A stretch of 37,844 nucleotides of DNA. Origin: an uncultured Sphingomonadaceae bacterium (lineage in GTDB: Bacteria; Pseudomonadota; Alphaproteobacteria; Sphingomonadales; Sphingomonadaceae). Within the stretch, counting starts at the first letter, position 1; the number at the start of each line of letters is the position of its first letter. Positions 15,477 to 24,247 of this stretch are shown here, in pieces. The stretch lies in the NCBI GenBank assembly GCA_946479505.1, contig CAMLGC010000021.1:1-37844 (forward strand), in the 5' to 3' direction. The notes under the pieces were generated by a model. That model searched no databases. It was given only the letters and a program-made list of their open reading frames with translations, and was not told the origin of the DNA. Made by a program: the position numbers and the translations under genes.

Positions 15477-18364
15477 GCGACGCACCCGACACCACGCGCG
15501 ACTGGCGCGATACCGTCTTCCTGCCGAAGACCGATTTTCCCATGAAGGCCGGCCTCGCCGCCAAGGAGCCAAGCATCCTCGAGCGCTGGCAGCGGATCGG
15601 CGTCTATGACCGACTGCGCGAACAACGCGCCGACCGCGAACGCTTCATCCTCCACGACGGCCCGCCCTACGCCAACGGCGACATCCACATGGGCCACGCG
15701 ATGAACAAGGTGCTGAAGGACATCATCGTCCGCAGCCGATCGCTGATGGGCAAGGACGCGCCGTACGTTCCCGGCTGGGACTGCCACGGCCTGCCGATCG
15801 AGTGGAAGGTCGAGGAAGCCTATCGCGCCAAGAAGCAGAACAAGGACGAGGTTCCCGTCGCCCAGTTCCGCGCCGAATGCCGCGCCTATGCCGAAAAATG
15901 GGTCGACGTGCAGCGCAACCAATTCCAGCGGCTCGGCATCATGGGCGATTGGGATGATCCCTATCTCACGATGAAGTTCGCGGCCGAGGCGACGATCGTC
16001 GGCGAGCTCCTCAAGTTCGCCGAGAGCGGCCAGCTCTACCGCGGCGCCAAGCCGGTGATGTGGAGCCCGGTCGAAAAAACCGCGCTCGCCGAGGCCGAGG
16101 TCGAATATGAGGACGTCGTCTCGACGCAGATCGACGTGGCGTTCGAGATTATCGAGGCCCCCAATGCGCCCGAGTTGGTCGGTGCCCATGCGGTGATCTG
16201 GACGACCACGCCGTGGACGATCCCGGTGAACCAGGCGTTGGCCTACGGGGAGGAAATTGAATACGCCGTAGCTACTACCGACACCGGTCGTAAGGTCGTT
16301 GTTGCTCGTGAGCTGGCTGAAGCAATAAGCTGGCTTTCCGGCGGTAAATTCATTGATGTTTTTAGGGGCAGTGCGCTCGCCGGTGCCAAAGCCCGCCATC
16401 CGATGCACCATCTCGGCGGCTTCTTCGCCAAGCCGCGGCCGTTCCTTCCCGGCGATTTTGTCACCACCGATGCGGGCACGGGGCTCGTCCACCTGGCGCC
16501 CGATCATGGCGAGGACGATTTCCTGCTGTGCCGCCAATACGGCATCGATCCGGTGTTCGCGGTCGATGCGGCGGGCTTCTACCGTCCCGATTGGGCGTGG
16601 CTCGGCGGGCAGGGGAGCGTCATCAACAAGAAGTTCGTCGCCGCCGGAGCCGGAGGCGACATCAAAGAAGCCGGCCCGATCTGCTCGGACCTGCGCGAGG
16701 CCGGCGCGCTGCTCGCCGCGTCGGACGATTTCGCGCATAGCTACCCGCATTCGTGGCGCTCGAAGGCCAAGGTGATCTTCCGCTGCACCCCGCAATGGTT
16801 CATCCCGATGGACCGGAGCGCAACCGAATCCCCCTCCCACTTGCGGGAGGGGTTAGGGGAGGGCCTGTCCGGCGCGAAGGTCTCCTCTCTGACAGGCCCT
16901 CCCCCGACCCCTCCCGCAGGCGGGAGGGGAGAAGAGGGAAATGGCCCCACCCTCCGCGAGCTCGCGCTCGACTCCATCGAGCGTACCCGCTGGGTGCCGG
17001 CGCGCTCGAAGAACCGTATCCGAGCGATGGTCGAGGGCCGCCCCGATTGGGTCATCAGCCGCCAACGCGCGTGGGGGGTGCCGATCGCGCTCTACGTCCA
17101 CCGCACGACGGGCGAGTATCTGAACGATTCCGCCGTGAACGCCCGGATCGTCGAGGCCTTCCGCGCGGGCGGCGCCGATGCGTGGTTCACCGCCGACCAC
17201 CAGGCATTGCTCGGCCCCGACCACGATCTCGCCGACTACGAGCCGCAGGCCGACATTCTCGACGTGTGGTTCGATTCGGGGTCCACCCACGCCTTCGTGA
17301 TCGAGGCGCGCTATGGCGAGGGCACCCGCGCGGACCTCTATCTCGAAGGCTCGGACCAGCATCGCGGCTGGTTCCAGTCGTCGCTCTTGGAAAGCTGCGG
17401 CACGCGCGGCCGCGCGCCCTATGACGCGGTTCTCACACACGGTTTCGCGCTCGATGGCCAGGGCCGCAAGATGTCGAAGAGCCTCGGCAACGTCGTCGAT
17501 CCCTTGAAGGTGATCCAGGAATCGGGCGCCGATATCCTGCGCATGTGGGTGGCGCAGACCGATTATTTCGAGGACGTGCGGATCGGCAAGGAGGTGCTCG
17601 GCACCACCTCGGACGCGTATCGCAAGCTGCGCAACACCTTCCGCTATCTGCTCGGCGCGCTCGACGGCTTCCGCGAGGCGGAGAAGGTCGACACGCACCA
17701 CATGCCCGAACTCGAGCTCTACGTGCTCCACCTGCTCGGACGGCTCGACGTCGAGCTGCGCGCGGCGGCGGAGGGATACGAGTTCAACCGCTATCTGCGC
17801 CTGCTCACCGATTTCGCGCAGGACGACCTCTCGGCCTTCTACTTCGATATCCGCAAGGACAGCCTGTATTGCGATGCGCCCGACAGCATCCGCCGCCGCG
17901 CGTGCCGGACGGTGATGGACATGCTGTTCCATGCGCTGGTGCGCTATGCCGCGCCGATCCTGTGCTTCACCGCCGAGGAGGTGTGGCAATCGCGCTTCCC
18001 GAGCGAAGACGGGTCGGTGCATTTCCTCGAATGGCCTGAGCTGCCTGCGTTGCCCGGCGACGACGCGATCAGCACCAATTGGGAAGATGTGCGGCGCCTG
18101 CGCGAGGCGGTGACCGAGGCGATCGAGCCGATGCGGCGCGAAAAGATCGTCCGCTCCAGCCTCGAGGCGGAGGTGATCGTGCCCGATCTGCCGCTCGATG
18201 CGGACGACCTCGCCGAGGTGTTCATCGTCGCTAAAGTCTCCGAGGGCAAAGGTGTGTCGGTGACGCGCACCGATTATGCCAAATGCGGCCGCTGCTGGCG
18301 GCACCGCCCCGAGGTGCCCGAGGACGGTGCCCTGTGCGATCGCTGCGAGGAGGTGGTGTCGTGA
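15473..18364 (+). CDS. ileS: Isoleucyl-tRNA synthetase, with an internal repeat-derived insertion
   Basis: Charges tRNA-Ile; 963 residues. Class I marks are HMGH in GDIHMGHAMNK (about residues 72-75) and KMSKS (about 666-670). The CP1 editing domain includes TTTPWTIP and the segment up to LVHLAPDHGEDD. The C-terminal zinc knuckle is CGRCWR...CDRCEE (about 937-960). Two oddities stand out. Between PQWFIPMDRS and TLRELALDSIERTRW (about residues 450-490) some 40 low-complexity residues are encoded by a palindromic DNA element (16829-16930). A stretch of about 120 bases at 16251-16370 is only about 49% G+C, with AT-ending codons (ATT, GTA, GCT, AAA, TTT) unlike its surroundings, but it encodes normal-looking protein. 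The gene overlaps ribF and lspA by four bases at each end. Confidence 0.96.
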   Translation: MSDAPDTTRDWRDTVFLPKTDFPMKAGLAAKEPSILERWQRIGVYDRLREQRADRERFILHDGPPYANGDIHMGHAMNKVLKDIIVRSRSLMGKDAPYVPGWDCHGLPIEWKVEEAYRAKKQNKDEVPVAQFRAECRAYAEKWVDVQRNQFQRLGIMGDWDDPYLTMKFAAEATIVGELLKFAESGQLYRGAKPVMWSPVEKTALAEAEVEYEDVVSTQIDVAFEIIEAPNAPELVGAHAVIWTTTPWTIPVNQALAYGEEIEYAVATTDTGRKVVVARELAEAISWLSGGKFIDVFRGSALAGAKARHPMHHLGGFFAKPRPFLPGDFVTTDAGTGLVHLAPDHGEDDFLLCRQYGIDPVFAVDAAGFYRPDWAWLGGQGSVINKKFVAAGAGGDIKEAGPICSDLREAGALLAASDDFAHSYPHSWRSKAKVIFRCTPQWFIPMDRSATESPSHLREGLGEGLSGAKVSSLTGPPPTPPAGGRGEEGNGPTLRELALDSIERTRWVPARSKNRIRAMVEGRPDWVISRQRAWGVPIALYVHRTTGEYLNDSAVNARIVEAFRAGGADAWFTADHQALLGPDHDLADYEPQADILDVWFDSGSTHAFVIEARYGEGTRADLYLEGSDQHRGWFQSSLLESCGTRGRAPYDAVLTHGFALDGQGRKMSKSLGNVVDPLKVIQESGADILRMWVAQTDYFEDVRIGKEVLGTTSDAYRKLRNTFRYLLGALDGFREAEKVDTHHMPELELYVLHLLGRLDVELRAAAEGYEFNRYLRLLTDFAQDDLSAFYFDIRKDSLYCDAPDSIRRRACRTVMDMLFHALVRYAAPILCFTAEEVWQSRFPSEDGSVHFLEWPELPALPGDDAISTNWEDVRRLREAVTEAIEPMRREKIVRSSLEAEVIVPDLPLDADDLAEVFIVAKVSEGKGVSVTRTDYAKCGRCWRHRPEVPEDGALCDRCEEVVS
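16829..16930. repeat. Palindromic element inserted in frame in ileS
   Basis: Two arms of about 40 bases (16829-16869 and 16891-16930) are near-perfect inverted copies around a 21-base loop. Each arm contains a smaller CCTCCC...GGGAGG palindrome and ends in GGGCCTGTC or its complement. The reading frame of ileS passes straight through. The encoded segment (HLREGLGEGLSG...TGPPPTPPAGGRGEEG) is Gly/Pro-rich and unlike isoleucyl-tRNA synthetases. Sequences of this CCCTCCC / GGGAGGGG style are frequent intergenic repeats in sphingomonads. The situation recalls the Rickettsia palindromic elements found inside genes. Confidence 0.8.
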
Positions 18365-18888
18365 CCCGGCGAATCCGCTTGTGGGGCTTCGCAATCGCGG
18401 CGCTCGTCTTCATCGTCGATCAGGCCGTAAAGCTGCTGGTGACGCAGGGACTCGGCATCCGTCAGCTCGGCGACACGATGGAGGTGCTGCCGATCTTCCG
18501 GCTGCGCTTCGTGCCCAATGTCGGCGTCTCGCTCGGGCTGCTCCCGGCGGGAAGCGATGCCGCGCGCTGGGCGCTCGTCGGGCTGACCGCCGCGATCGCG
18601 ATCGGGGTCGCGATCTGGATGCTGCGCGAGCGCTACCGGGCGGACCTGATCGCGCTCGGGCTCGTGCTCGGCGGCGCGCTCGGCAATATCCTCGATCGCG
18701 TGCGGCTCGGCTATGTCACCGATTTTGCCGATCTCCACTTCGGTGGCTGGAGCCCGTTTTTGGTCTTCAATGTCGCCGATGCGGGGATTACGATAGGCGT
18801 GCTGATCCTGCTGGTGCGCGCGCTGCTGATGCGCGACAAGCCGAAAAAGCCCAAGACGCCAGCTTCTGTGGAGAATGTGAATGCGTAA
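18361..18888 (+). CDS. lspA: Lipoprotein signal peptidase (signal peptidase II)
   Basis: An integral inner-membrane aspartyl protease that cleaves the signal peptide of lipidated prolipoproteins; 175 residues. Four hydrophobic segments are visible, beginning WGFAIAALVFIVDQAVKLLV. The catalytic Asp pair lies in GNILDRVRLGYVTDF (about residue 112) and FNVADAGI (about residue 141). It begins with a GTG overlapping the ileS stop (GTGA). It overlaps the following lipoprotein gene, a likely substrate, by 8 bases. Confidence 0.96.
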   Translation: MTRRIRLWGFAIAALVFIVDQAVKLLVTQGLGIRQLGDTMEVLPIFRLRFVPNVGVSLGLLPAGSDAARWALVGLTAAIAIGVAIWMLRERYRADLIALGLVLGGALGNILDRVRLGYVTDFADLHFGGWSPFLVFNVADAGITIGVLILLVRALLMRDKPKKPKTPASVENVNA

Positions 18889-19291
18889 GATCGTGCCGAT
18901 TGCCGCCGGGCTCGCGGTTGCGGGGTTGCTCGCGGGGTGCGGCGGCGGTCGTCGTCTCGGCGGCGGGCCCAACGAGTTCGCGGTCGCGCGCCAGGCGCCG
19001 CTCGTCATTCCGCCCAGCTTCGCGCTGGTGCCGCCGCGCCCCGGCGCCGCGCGTCCGCAGGACAACAACCCCAGCCAGCAGGCGCTCGAAGCGATGTTCG
19101 GCGGCCCTGCGCCGCGCAGCGCGACGGAGACCGCCACGCTCGAGGCCGCGGGGCGCGACCAGGCCGATCCGGGCATCCGCTCGGCGGTGGGCGACGCGCA
19201 GACCGACGTGATCGACAAGGGCTCGACCACCCGCGACATCGTCGCCGCGCCCGAAGGCGACGGCCAGAACGCGCGCGCCGCTACGCCCTGA
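18881..19291 (+). CDS. DUF3035-family lipoprotein
   Basis: A 136-residue outer-membrane or periplasmic lipoprotein. The signal peptide ends in AGLLAGC with the lipidated Cys at residue 20. The body has the DUF3035 pattern: GPNEFAVARQAPLVIPPSFALVPPRPG, a LEAMFG segment and AAGRDQADPGIRS. The family is alphaproteobacterial and commonly follows lspA. From memory it has been linked to the BAM complex subunit BamF, which I cannot confirm here. Its start lies inside the end of lspA, so the two are probably translationally coupled. Confidence 0.85.
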   Translation: MRKIVPIAAGLAVAGLLAGCGGGRRLGGGPNEFAVARQAPLVIPPSFALVPPRPGAARPQDNNPSQQALEAMFGGPAPRSATETATLEAAGRDQADPGIRSAVGDAQTDVIDKGSTTRDIVAAPEGDGQNARAATP

Positions 19292-19299
19292 AGGAAACG

Positions 19300-19322
19300 G
19301 GGGAGCGGCATCACCGCTCCCC
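19300..19322. terminator. Bidirectional terminator-like hairpin between convergent genes
   Basis: A perfect 9-bp stem (GGGGAGCGG / CCGCTCCCC) with a 5-base loop lies in the 39-base gap between the DUF3035 gene (plus) and the TorF gene (minus). U-tracts are weak on both sides. The position suggests it separates the two transcripts. Confidence 0.55.
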
Positions 19323-19330
19323 ATTCAGCG

Positions 19331-20092
19331 TCAGAAGGCGACGCCGACCGATCCGAGCACCGTCGATCCGCGCCCGGTCCGTTGCGCAAAGCCGCCCGCG
19401 TTCGAGATGTCGGTGTCGACATAGCTGATTCCGACCGTCAGCGGCCCGCCGCTCGCGGTGGCGCCAACCGACCAATCCCAATAATCGTCATCGGTCGGGT
19501 CGATATTGGTGAGCCCGAGCGACCCGTCGCTGCGGCCGACATGCGCCTTGAGCGTCACTGGCGTGGTCGGAACACCGACCGACGCCTCGCCGTAGAGATA
19601 GAGGCTGTCCTCCTCATACGGCAGGCCCTGCTGCCCTCCCCAGGCATAATTGCCGCCAAGCTTCGCGCTGATCGGGCCGATCGTGTAGCTGACCGAGGCA
19701 TAGGGCTCGAAGAAGTCGGTGTTCGTCCCGTCCCGGCCGTCGGGATAGAGATAATAAAGCAGGCCCACATCGAAGCCGAGGCCATTGAACAAGGTCTTCG
19801 AATAGCCGCCATAGAGATCGACCTCGGCATCGCCATAGCCGGGAAGCGACACGTCGTCGTCGATCGTCGAGGCCCACGTCCCAACATAGAAGCCGGAGGT
19901 CGAGGTAGCGTTGAGCGTGCCCTGGAGTGCGCCATGCTCATCCGACTGGGTGATGCCGCGGAAGCGATAGTCCGAGGTGAGCGTCGCGCCGCCGGTGATG
20001 CTGACGGGTGGCGGCGGCGCGGTGTCCTGCGCCCAGGCCGGCGTGGCCGCAAGCAGCGCGAGCGCGCCGAGGCTGAAAATGGTGAAGCGCAT
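19331..20092 (-). CDS. TorF-family outer-membrane porin-like protein
   Basis: A 253-residue predicted outer-membrane beta-barrel of the TorF / gcw_chp family. A signal peptide (MRFTIFSLGALALLAATPAWA) is cleaved before QDTAPP. The family hallmark ATLTSDYRFRGITQSD follows at the first strand. Alternating aromatic/hydrophobic strands run to the end, and the final residue is Phe (GSVGVAF), the usual BAM recognition signal. The ATG at 20092 has AAGGGAA just upstream. In other alphaproteobacteria members are often next to glnK-amtB; here no nitrogen genes are adjacent, so the solute is unknown. Confidence 0.88.
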   Translation of the reverse strand: MRFTIFSLGALALLAATPAWAQDTAPPPPVSITGGATLTSDYRFRGITQSDEHGALQGTLNATSTSGFYVGTWASTIDDDVSLPGYGDAEVDLYGGYSKTLFNGLGFDVGLLYYLYPDGRDGTNTDFFEPYASVSYTIGPISAKLGGNYAWGGQQGLPYEEDSLYLYGEASVGVPTTPVTLKAHVGRSDGSLGLTNIDPTDDDYWDWSVGATASGGPLTVGISYVDTDISNAGGFAQRTGRGSTVLGSVGVAF

Positions 20093-20274
20093 CGTTCCCT
20101 TTTCCTTGGTTGGAGAAAGCCGATGTCCCCGCTGCGCCCCTGCCGCCGGAGACGTCTGCTCGCGCCCCTGTTCGGCAGGAGAACGAAGCGTGCCGTATTC
20201 CGCTGCATCGCACAACAGGCATTCCGGCGGCACGCGCGCAGCGGCGCGGTGCTGTGGCCGGCCTGCAACAGCGG

Positions 20275-21546
20275 CTATTCGCCTGCCCGATAGAGATGCA
20301 CGTCGCGCTGGGGGAAAGGGAGCTCGATCGCGTTTTCCTTGAACAGCACCCACAGCCGGTTGAGGACGTCCGACCGCACGCTGCCGACGCCGCCCTCGGG
20401 ATCAGAAATCCAGACCAGGATTTCGTGCTGGACACCACTCTCGCCGAAGCCTTCGAGACGCACGTTGGGTCTGGGGCTGTCGAGCGTGCGCGGGCTCTCG
20501 CGCGCGGCCTGCATCATCAGCTCCTGCGCGCGCTTGAGATCGCATTTGTACGAAACGTTCACGGGTATGCGGACGCGGACGTTGCGATCCGAATAGGACC
20601 AGTTCTCGACCTCCTGCGTCATCAGATTCTCGTTCGGGATGAGATGCTCCTTGCCGTCGCGCGTGATGACCGAGACGGCGCGTACGCCGATCTTGTTGAC
20701 CCAGCCGAAGCTGTCGCCGACGACGATCACGTCGCCCGGCTTGATCGAGCGGTCCATCAACAGGATGATTCCCGCAATGAGATTGCCGATCGTCTTTTGC
20801 AGGCCGAAGCCGACGGCGAGCCCAAGCGCGCCCGAAAAGACCGCGAAAGTCGTGAGATCGATGTCGAGCAGGTCGATCCCGAAGAAGAAGGCGGCGATGA
20901 CGACGGCGATCGCCGCGAGCTTCTGCCCGAGCAGCTTCTGCGTCGGATCGAGCGATTTCGCCTGGCCGATCGAATGGCTGACGATGCGGTTGATGAGCCG
21001 GAACCCCGCGAACAACGCGACGAAGGTGATGAGGATCGTCACCAAGGCGAGCAGCGAGAAGCGTCGCTTGCCGACGTCGAAGCCGACCAGCTCGAGGGTG
21101 TGCGTGATCTTTGCGAGGCCGCCGACCGCGTTGCTGAACAAGGCGACGAACAGCACCGCCGCAACGAGCCACGCCATCCAGCGCGGGATGCTCAGGCCCC
21201 GAAGGATCTGGACGGCGGCGAGCGCGGCGGTGCCGCCGAGGCACGCGCCGATGATGACCGCCGCAGGCGTGTGCCACGCAGAGGGCGATTCGAGCACGAT
21301 CGCGATCAGAATCAGCGCAACGAGATGGCGCAGGATCACGCACATGCGCGGTCCCAGCCCCTCGATATGCCCGCCGACATGGCGTTCCCACAGACCGGCG
21401 AGGCGCGGGCCCAGCGTGCGGCCGGCCCAATAGCCGATCGCGAGGCTGGCGGCGACGAGCGCGATCGCGATCAGGGCTTCGATCAACACCTCGGTCGAGG
21501 GGATGACGATGCCGTTGGCAGCGAGCCATCTCCCGACCTGGTTCAT
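20275..21546 (-). CDS. MscS-family mechanosensitive channel
   Basis: A 423-residue inner-membrane protein with five or six hydrophobic segments before the conserved MscS core. The pore-lining helix and beta domain entry read FSGALGLAVGFGLQKTIGN, then LIAGIILLMDRSIKPGDVI and GWVNKIGVRAVSVITRDGKEHLIPNE, all diagnostic for MscS-like channels. The C-terminal alpha/beta domain is complete. Such channels release solutes on hypo-osmotic shock. Its ATG overlaps the stop of the upstream lyase gene (ATGA), so it is the last gene of a minus-strand run sseA-lyase-mscS. Confidence 0.93.
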   Translation of the reverse strand: MNQVGRWLAANGIVIPSTEVLIEALIAIALVAASLAIGYWAGRTLGPRLAGLWERHVGGHIEGLGPRMCVILRHLVALILIAIVLESPSAWHTPAAVIIGACLGGTAALAAVQILRGLSIPRWMAWLVAAVLFVALFSNAVGGLAKITHTLELVGFDVGKRRFSLLALVTILITFVALFAGFRLINRIVSHSIGQAKSLDPTQKLLGQKLAAIAVVIAAFFFGIDLLDIDLTTFAVFSGALGLAVGFGLQKTIGNLIAGIILLMDRSIKPGDVIVVGDSFGWVNKIGVRAVSVITRDGKEHLIPNENLMTQEVENWSYSDRNVRVRIPVNVSYKCDLKRAQELMMQAARESPRTLDSPRPNVRLEGFGESGVQHEILVWISDPEGGVGSVRSDVLNRLWVLFKENAIELPFPQRDVHLYRAGE

Positions 21547-22733
21547 CCGCGCGCGCTTCGAAAGGCGGCGAGCGCCTGCTCGATATCGGCGATAAGGTCG
21601 TCGGTGTCCTCGAGCCCGACCTGGAGGCGGACGATCGCGCCGTCGTGTTCTGACGCTCCAAGTCCGCGGTGCGGATCGGCCGGTGTGGCGAGGCTTTCGT
21701 AGCCGCCCCAGCTATAGCCGATGCCGAACAGATCGAGCGCATCGATAAAGGCCGCGCGTGAGGCTTCATCGCCGTCCTTGAGCACGAACGAGAACAGGCC
21801 CGAGGACCCCTTAAAGTCGCGCGCGAAAAGCTCGTGGCCAGGGCACGAGGGGATCGCGGGATGGAGCACCGTGGCCACTTCCTCCCGCTCGGCCAGCCAG
21901 CACGCGATCGTCAGCGCGCTCTGCTGGTGATGGGCGAGCCGCACGCCCATCGTCCGCAATCCGCGCGAGCCCAGCCAGCAATCGTCGGGCGAGGCGACCT
22001 GGCCCAGCTCGAAGCTTGTCTTACGGAGCCTGTCGAAATGGCCCGGGCCGGCGGTGACCGAGCCCAGCATCACGTCCGAATGGCCGACGACGTACTTGGT
22101 GCAGGCGAGGATCGATAGATCGACGCCGGCGGCGATCGCCGGGAAATAGAGCGGCGTCGCCCAGGTGTTGTCGAGCAAGGTCGTCACGCCGCGCGCCCTG
22201 GCGGCGGCGACGATCGCCGGCACATCCTGCACCTCGAAGGTGAGGCTACCGGGGCTCTCCATGAAGATCGCGCGCGTCTTATCGCCGATAAGCTCGGCGA
22301 TGCCGGCGCCGATCAGCGGATCATAGAAGCGCGTCGTGATGCCGAAGCGCGCGAGCAGCCCCTTCGCCATTGCGCGCGTCGGTTCGTAGGCGCTGTCGAC
22401 GAGCATCAGCTCGTCGCCGGGCGAGAGCACAGAAAGCAAGGCCGCCGCGATCGCCGCGACCCCCGAGCAATAGAGGAAGGTGCCCTCGGCACCCGGCTCG
22501 AGTTCGGTCAGCGCGTCGGCGAGCGCCCATTGCGTCGGCGTGCCGCGGCGGCCGTAATAGAGTCGGTGATGCGTGTCACGGCGCGCGGAATTGCGCATGT
22601 CCGCGACGGATTCGTACAGGATCGTCGAGGCGCGCCACACCGGCGGGTTGACGATGCCGTTGGTCCATTCCTCGCGGCGGCCGGCGGAGACCAGTCGCGT
22701 GCCGGATCCCTTCTCGTCGCGGGTGCTGCTCAC
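21543..22733 (-). CDS. metC: Cystathionine beta-lyase (Cys/Met-metabolism PLP enzyme)
   Basis: A 396-residue fold-type I PLP enzyme of the Cys/Met metabolism family. The cofactor Lys is in ILACTKYVVGHSDVMLGS (about residue 212). TLLDNTWATPLYF holds the PLP-ring Asp, and YGRRGTPTQWALADAL and LYCSGVAAIAAALL are further family segments. The sequence style (RRDTHHRLYYGRRGTPT) is that of alphaproteobacterial MetC, which converts cystathionine to homocysteine, pyruvate and ammonia; gamma-lyase activity cannot be excluded. The start is a GTG at 22733 overlapping the stop of the sulfurtransferase gene (GTGA). Both neighbours handle sulfur amino acids. Confidence 0.88.
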   Translation of the reverse strand: MSSTRDEKGSGTRLVSAGRREEWTNGIVNPPVWRASTILYESVADMRNSARRDTHHRLYYGRRGTPTQWALADALTELEPGAEGTFLYCSGVAAIAAALLSVLSPGDELMLVDSAYEPTRAMAKGLLARFGITTRFYDPLIGAGIAELIGDKTRAIFMESPGSLTFEVQDVPAIVAAARARGVTTLLDNTWATPLYFPAIAAGVDLSILACTKYVVGHSDVMLGSVTAGPGHFDRLRKTSFELGQVASPDDCWLGSRGLRTMGVRLAHHQQSALTIACWLAEREEVATVLHPAIPSCPGHELFARDFKGSSGLFSFVLKDGDEASRAAFIDALDLFGIGYSWGGYESLATPADPHRGLGASEHDGAIVRLQVGLEDTDDLIADIEQALAAFRSARG

Positions 22734-23569
22734 GCCGGCCCTTTCGCCTTTGGAGTCGTCCGGTCGCCACCCCATTCGGTCCATGACCCGTCGTAGAGCG
22801 CCGCGCGCCGCCCGAGCAGGTGCGCGCCGAACGACAGAACCGCGGCGGTGATCCCGGATCCGCAGGTGGTGACCATCGGTCGGTCGATATCGATCCCCGC
22901 ATCGCGGAATTCGCCCTGGAGCTCGGGGCCGCGCTTCCACGTGCCGTCGTGGTGGAAAAGCCGGGCGTAATGCAGGCTGTGCGACCCTGGTATGTGGCCG
23001 GGCTCGACTCCGGGGCGGTGCTCGGGCTCTTCCCCGCGGAAGCGCGCGGGCGAGCGGGCATCGATCACCTGCTCGGCGGGATGATCGAGGTTCGCGCGCA
23101 TGTCGCCGATCGTGCGCAGATCGGCATCGTCCGCGTGCGGCATGAAGGCTGTATCCCCCATCGGCGATCGGCCCGATTCGAGCGGGCGCCCCTCGGCGCG
23201 CCATTTGCCGAGACCGCCGTCGAGAATCGCGACGGCGCGCACCCCGAAGCGGCGCATCAGCCACCAGCCGCGCGCGGCGCTGTGCAGCGGCGAATCGTCG
23301 TAAAGGACAACGCGCGTGGCGTTGCCGATCCCCATCAGCGCCATGCGCTCGGCGAACTGAGAAGCAGTGGGGATCGTGGAGGGGAGGGGGCTTCCCGGAT
23401 CGACGAGCGTCGCGAGATCGAGGAAGACCGCGCCGGGAAGATGCGCCGCTTCGAACTCGGCGCGCGCGTCCCGCCCATGCTCGGCGAGATAATAGCTCGC
23501 GTCGACCACGCGCAGGTCGGGGGCGCCCAGCTCGGACTCGAGCCATTCGGTGGTGACGAGCGCTTCCAT
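22730..23569 (-). CDS. sseA: 3-mercaptopyruvate sulfurtransferase (double rhodanese)
   Basis: A 279-residue tandem rhodanese. The N-terminal inactive domain has VVDASYYL and GAVFLDL. The C-terminal domain has [16 protein letters not shown] and the active-site loop TTCGSGITA (Cys near residue 236). A CGSG loop points to 3-mercaptopyruvate rather than thiosulfate as sulfur donor. AGGAG seven bases upstream supports the ATG at 23569. It leads an overlapping run with the cystathionine lyase and the MscS gene. A promoter-like pair, TCGACGG-N14-TCTAGGAG (23577-23605, minus strand), overlaps that ribosome site, so the true transcription start needs mapping. Confidence 0.92.
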   Translation of the reverse strand: MEALVTTEWLESELGAPDLRVVDASYYLAEHGRDARAEFEAAHLPGAVFLDLATLVDPGSPLPSTIPTASQFAERMALMGIGNATRVVLYDDSPLHSAARGWWLMRRFGVRAVAILDGGLGKWRAEGRPLESGRSPMGDTAFMPHADDADLRTIGDMRANLDHPAEQVIDARSPARFRGEEPEHRPGVEPGHIPGSHSLHYARLFHHDGTWKRGPELQGEFRDAGIDIDRPMVTTCGSGITAAVLSFGAHLLGRRAALYDGSWTEWGGDRTTPKAKGPA

Positions 23570-23576
23570 CACGATT

Positions 23577-23605
23577 CTCCTAGACCGGCCGCCTCGCGCC
23601 GTCGA
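23577..23605 (-). promoter_or_regulatory. Possible promoter for the sseA-metC-mscS run
   Basis: On the minus strand TCGACGG (23599-23605), 14 bases, then TCTAGGAG (23577-23584). The -35 matches TTGaCGS at six of seven positions. The -10 shares only the CTAGG core. It would put the start of transcription next to the ATG and exclude the AGGAG ribosome site, so the two readings conflict. Confidence 0.25.
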
Positions 23606-23639
23606 GACGAGGCAAGCGTTCCATTCGGGCCGAAGCGTG

Positions 23640-23647
23640 CCTACATC
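23640..23647 (+). promoter_or_regulatory. -10-like box upstream of queF
   Basis: CCTACATC fits GCTANAWC at all but the first base and ends 7 bases before the queF ATG. No Shine-Dalgarno site is present and no good -35 was found. A near-leaderless queF transcript is possible. Confidence 0.25.
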
Positions 23648-23654
23648 ACCGGCC

Positions 23655-24101
23655 ATGACGCCCACCCAGCTCGGCAAGCCCGTTCCGCTCCCCGTTTCGC
23701 CCGACGAGGCGATGCTCGATTATGTTCCGAACCCCCGGAGCGGGAGGCGCTATCTGGTGCGCTTCACCGCGCCCGAATTCACGTCGCTCTGCCCGGTGAC
23801 GGCGCAGCCCGATTTCGCACACATCGTGATTGACTACGTCCCCGACGCGACCATCGTCGAATCGAAGTCGTTGAAGCTCTTCCTCGGCAGTTTCCGAAAC
23901 CATGGCGGCTTTCACGAGGACGTCACCGTCGGCATCGCCGAGCGCCTGTTTTCCGAGATGAAGCCGCATTGGCTGAGGATCGGCGGCTATTGGTATCCGC
24001 GCGGCGGAATCCCGATCGACGTTTTCTGGCAATCGGGGCCGCCGCCCGAAGACGTGTGGGTCCCTTTGCAGGATGTTCCCGGCTACCGCGGCCGCGGCTG
24101 A
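23655..24101 (+). CDS. queF: NADPH-dependent preQ0 reductase
   Basis: Reduces 7-cyano-7-deazaguanine (preQ0) to preQ1 in queuosine tRNA modification. The 148-residue length marks the short, single-domain (YkvM-like) type. The nucleophilic Cys is residue 46 in [16 protein letters not shown], followed by the QueF motif ESKSLK in [22 protein letters not shown]. The C-terminal [11 protein letters not shown] is also conserved. The start [10 protein letters not shown] is chosen over an upstream in-frame ATG at 23550, which lies inside the divergent sseA gene. No preQ1-riboswitch-like fold was seen upstream. Confidence 0.94.
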   Translation: MTPTQLGKPVPLPVSPDEAMLDYVPNPRSGRRYLVRFTAPEFTSLCPVTAQPDFAHIVIDYVPDATIVESKSLKLFLGSFRNHGGFHEDVTVGIAERLFSEMKPHWLRIGGYWYPRGGIPIDVFWQSGPPPEDVWVPLQDVPGYRGRG

Positions 24102-24142
24102 TCGGCTCGCCGCACGATTGATCCGGATCGCCACAAATTCCT

Positions 24143-24157
24143 TGCTGCAATGCAGCA
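24143..24157 (+). promoter_or_regulatory. Palindrome upstream of the glycosyltransferase gene
   Basis: TGCTGCA-A-TGCAGCA is a perfect 7-1-7 inverted repeat, about 90 bases before the ATG at 24248. It lies next to an unusually AT-rich patch (ACTATATATCCC, 24165-24176). A second perfect 10-bp palindrome, ATAACGTTAT, is at 24180-24189. These look like operator and promoter elements for the glycosyltransferase-GH130 pair; the regulator is not known. Confidence 0.35.
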
Positions 24158-24247
24158 TTCGTGCAACTATATATCCCAGATAACGTTATGTCGTGAGGCG
24201 TTTGCCGGGCCAGATCGGCCTATGTTGCGGAGGCGAAAGGATTGCAA

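Noticed and set aside
23570..23654. preQ1 riboswitch upstream of queF
   Set aside because: The gap is only 85 bases, GC-rich, and lacks the A-rich tail and pseudoknot pattern of known preQ1 aptamers.
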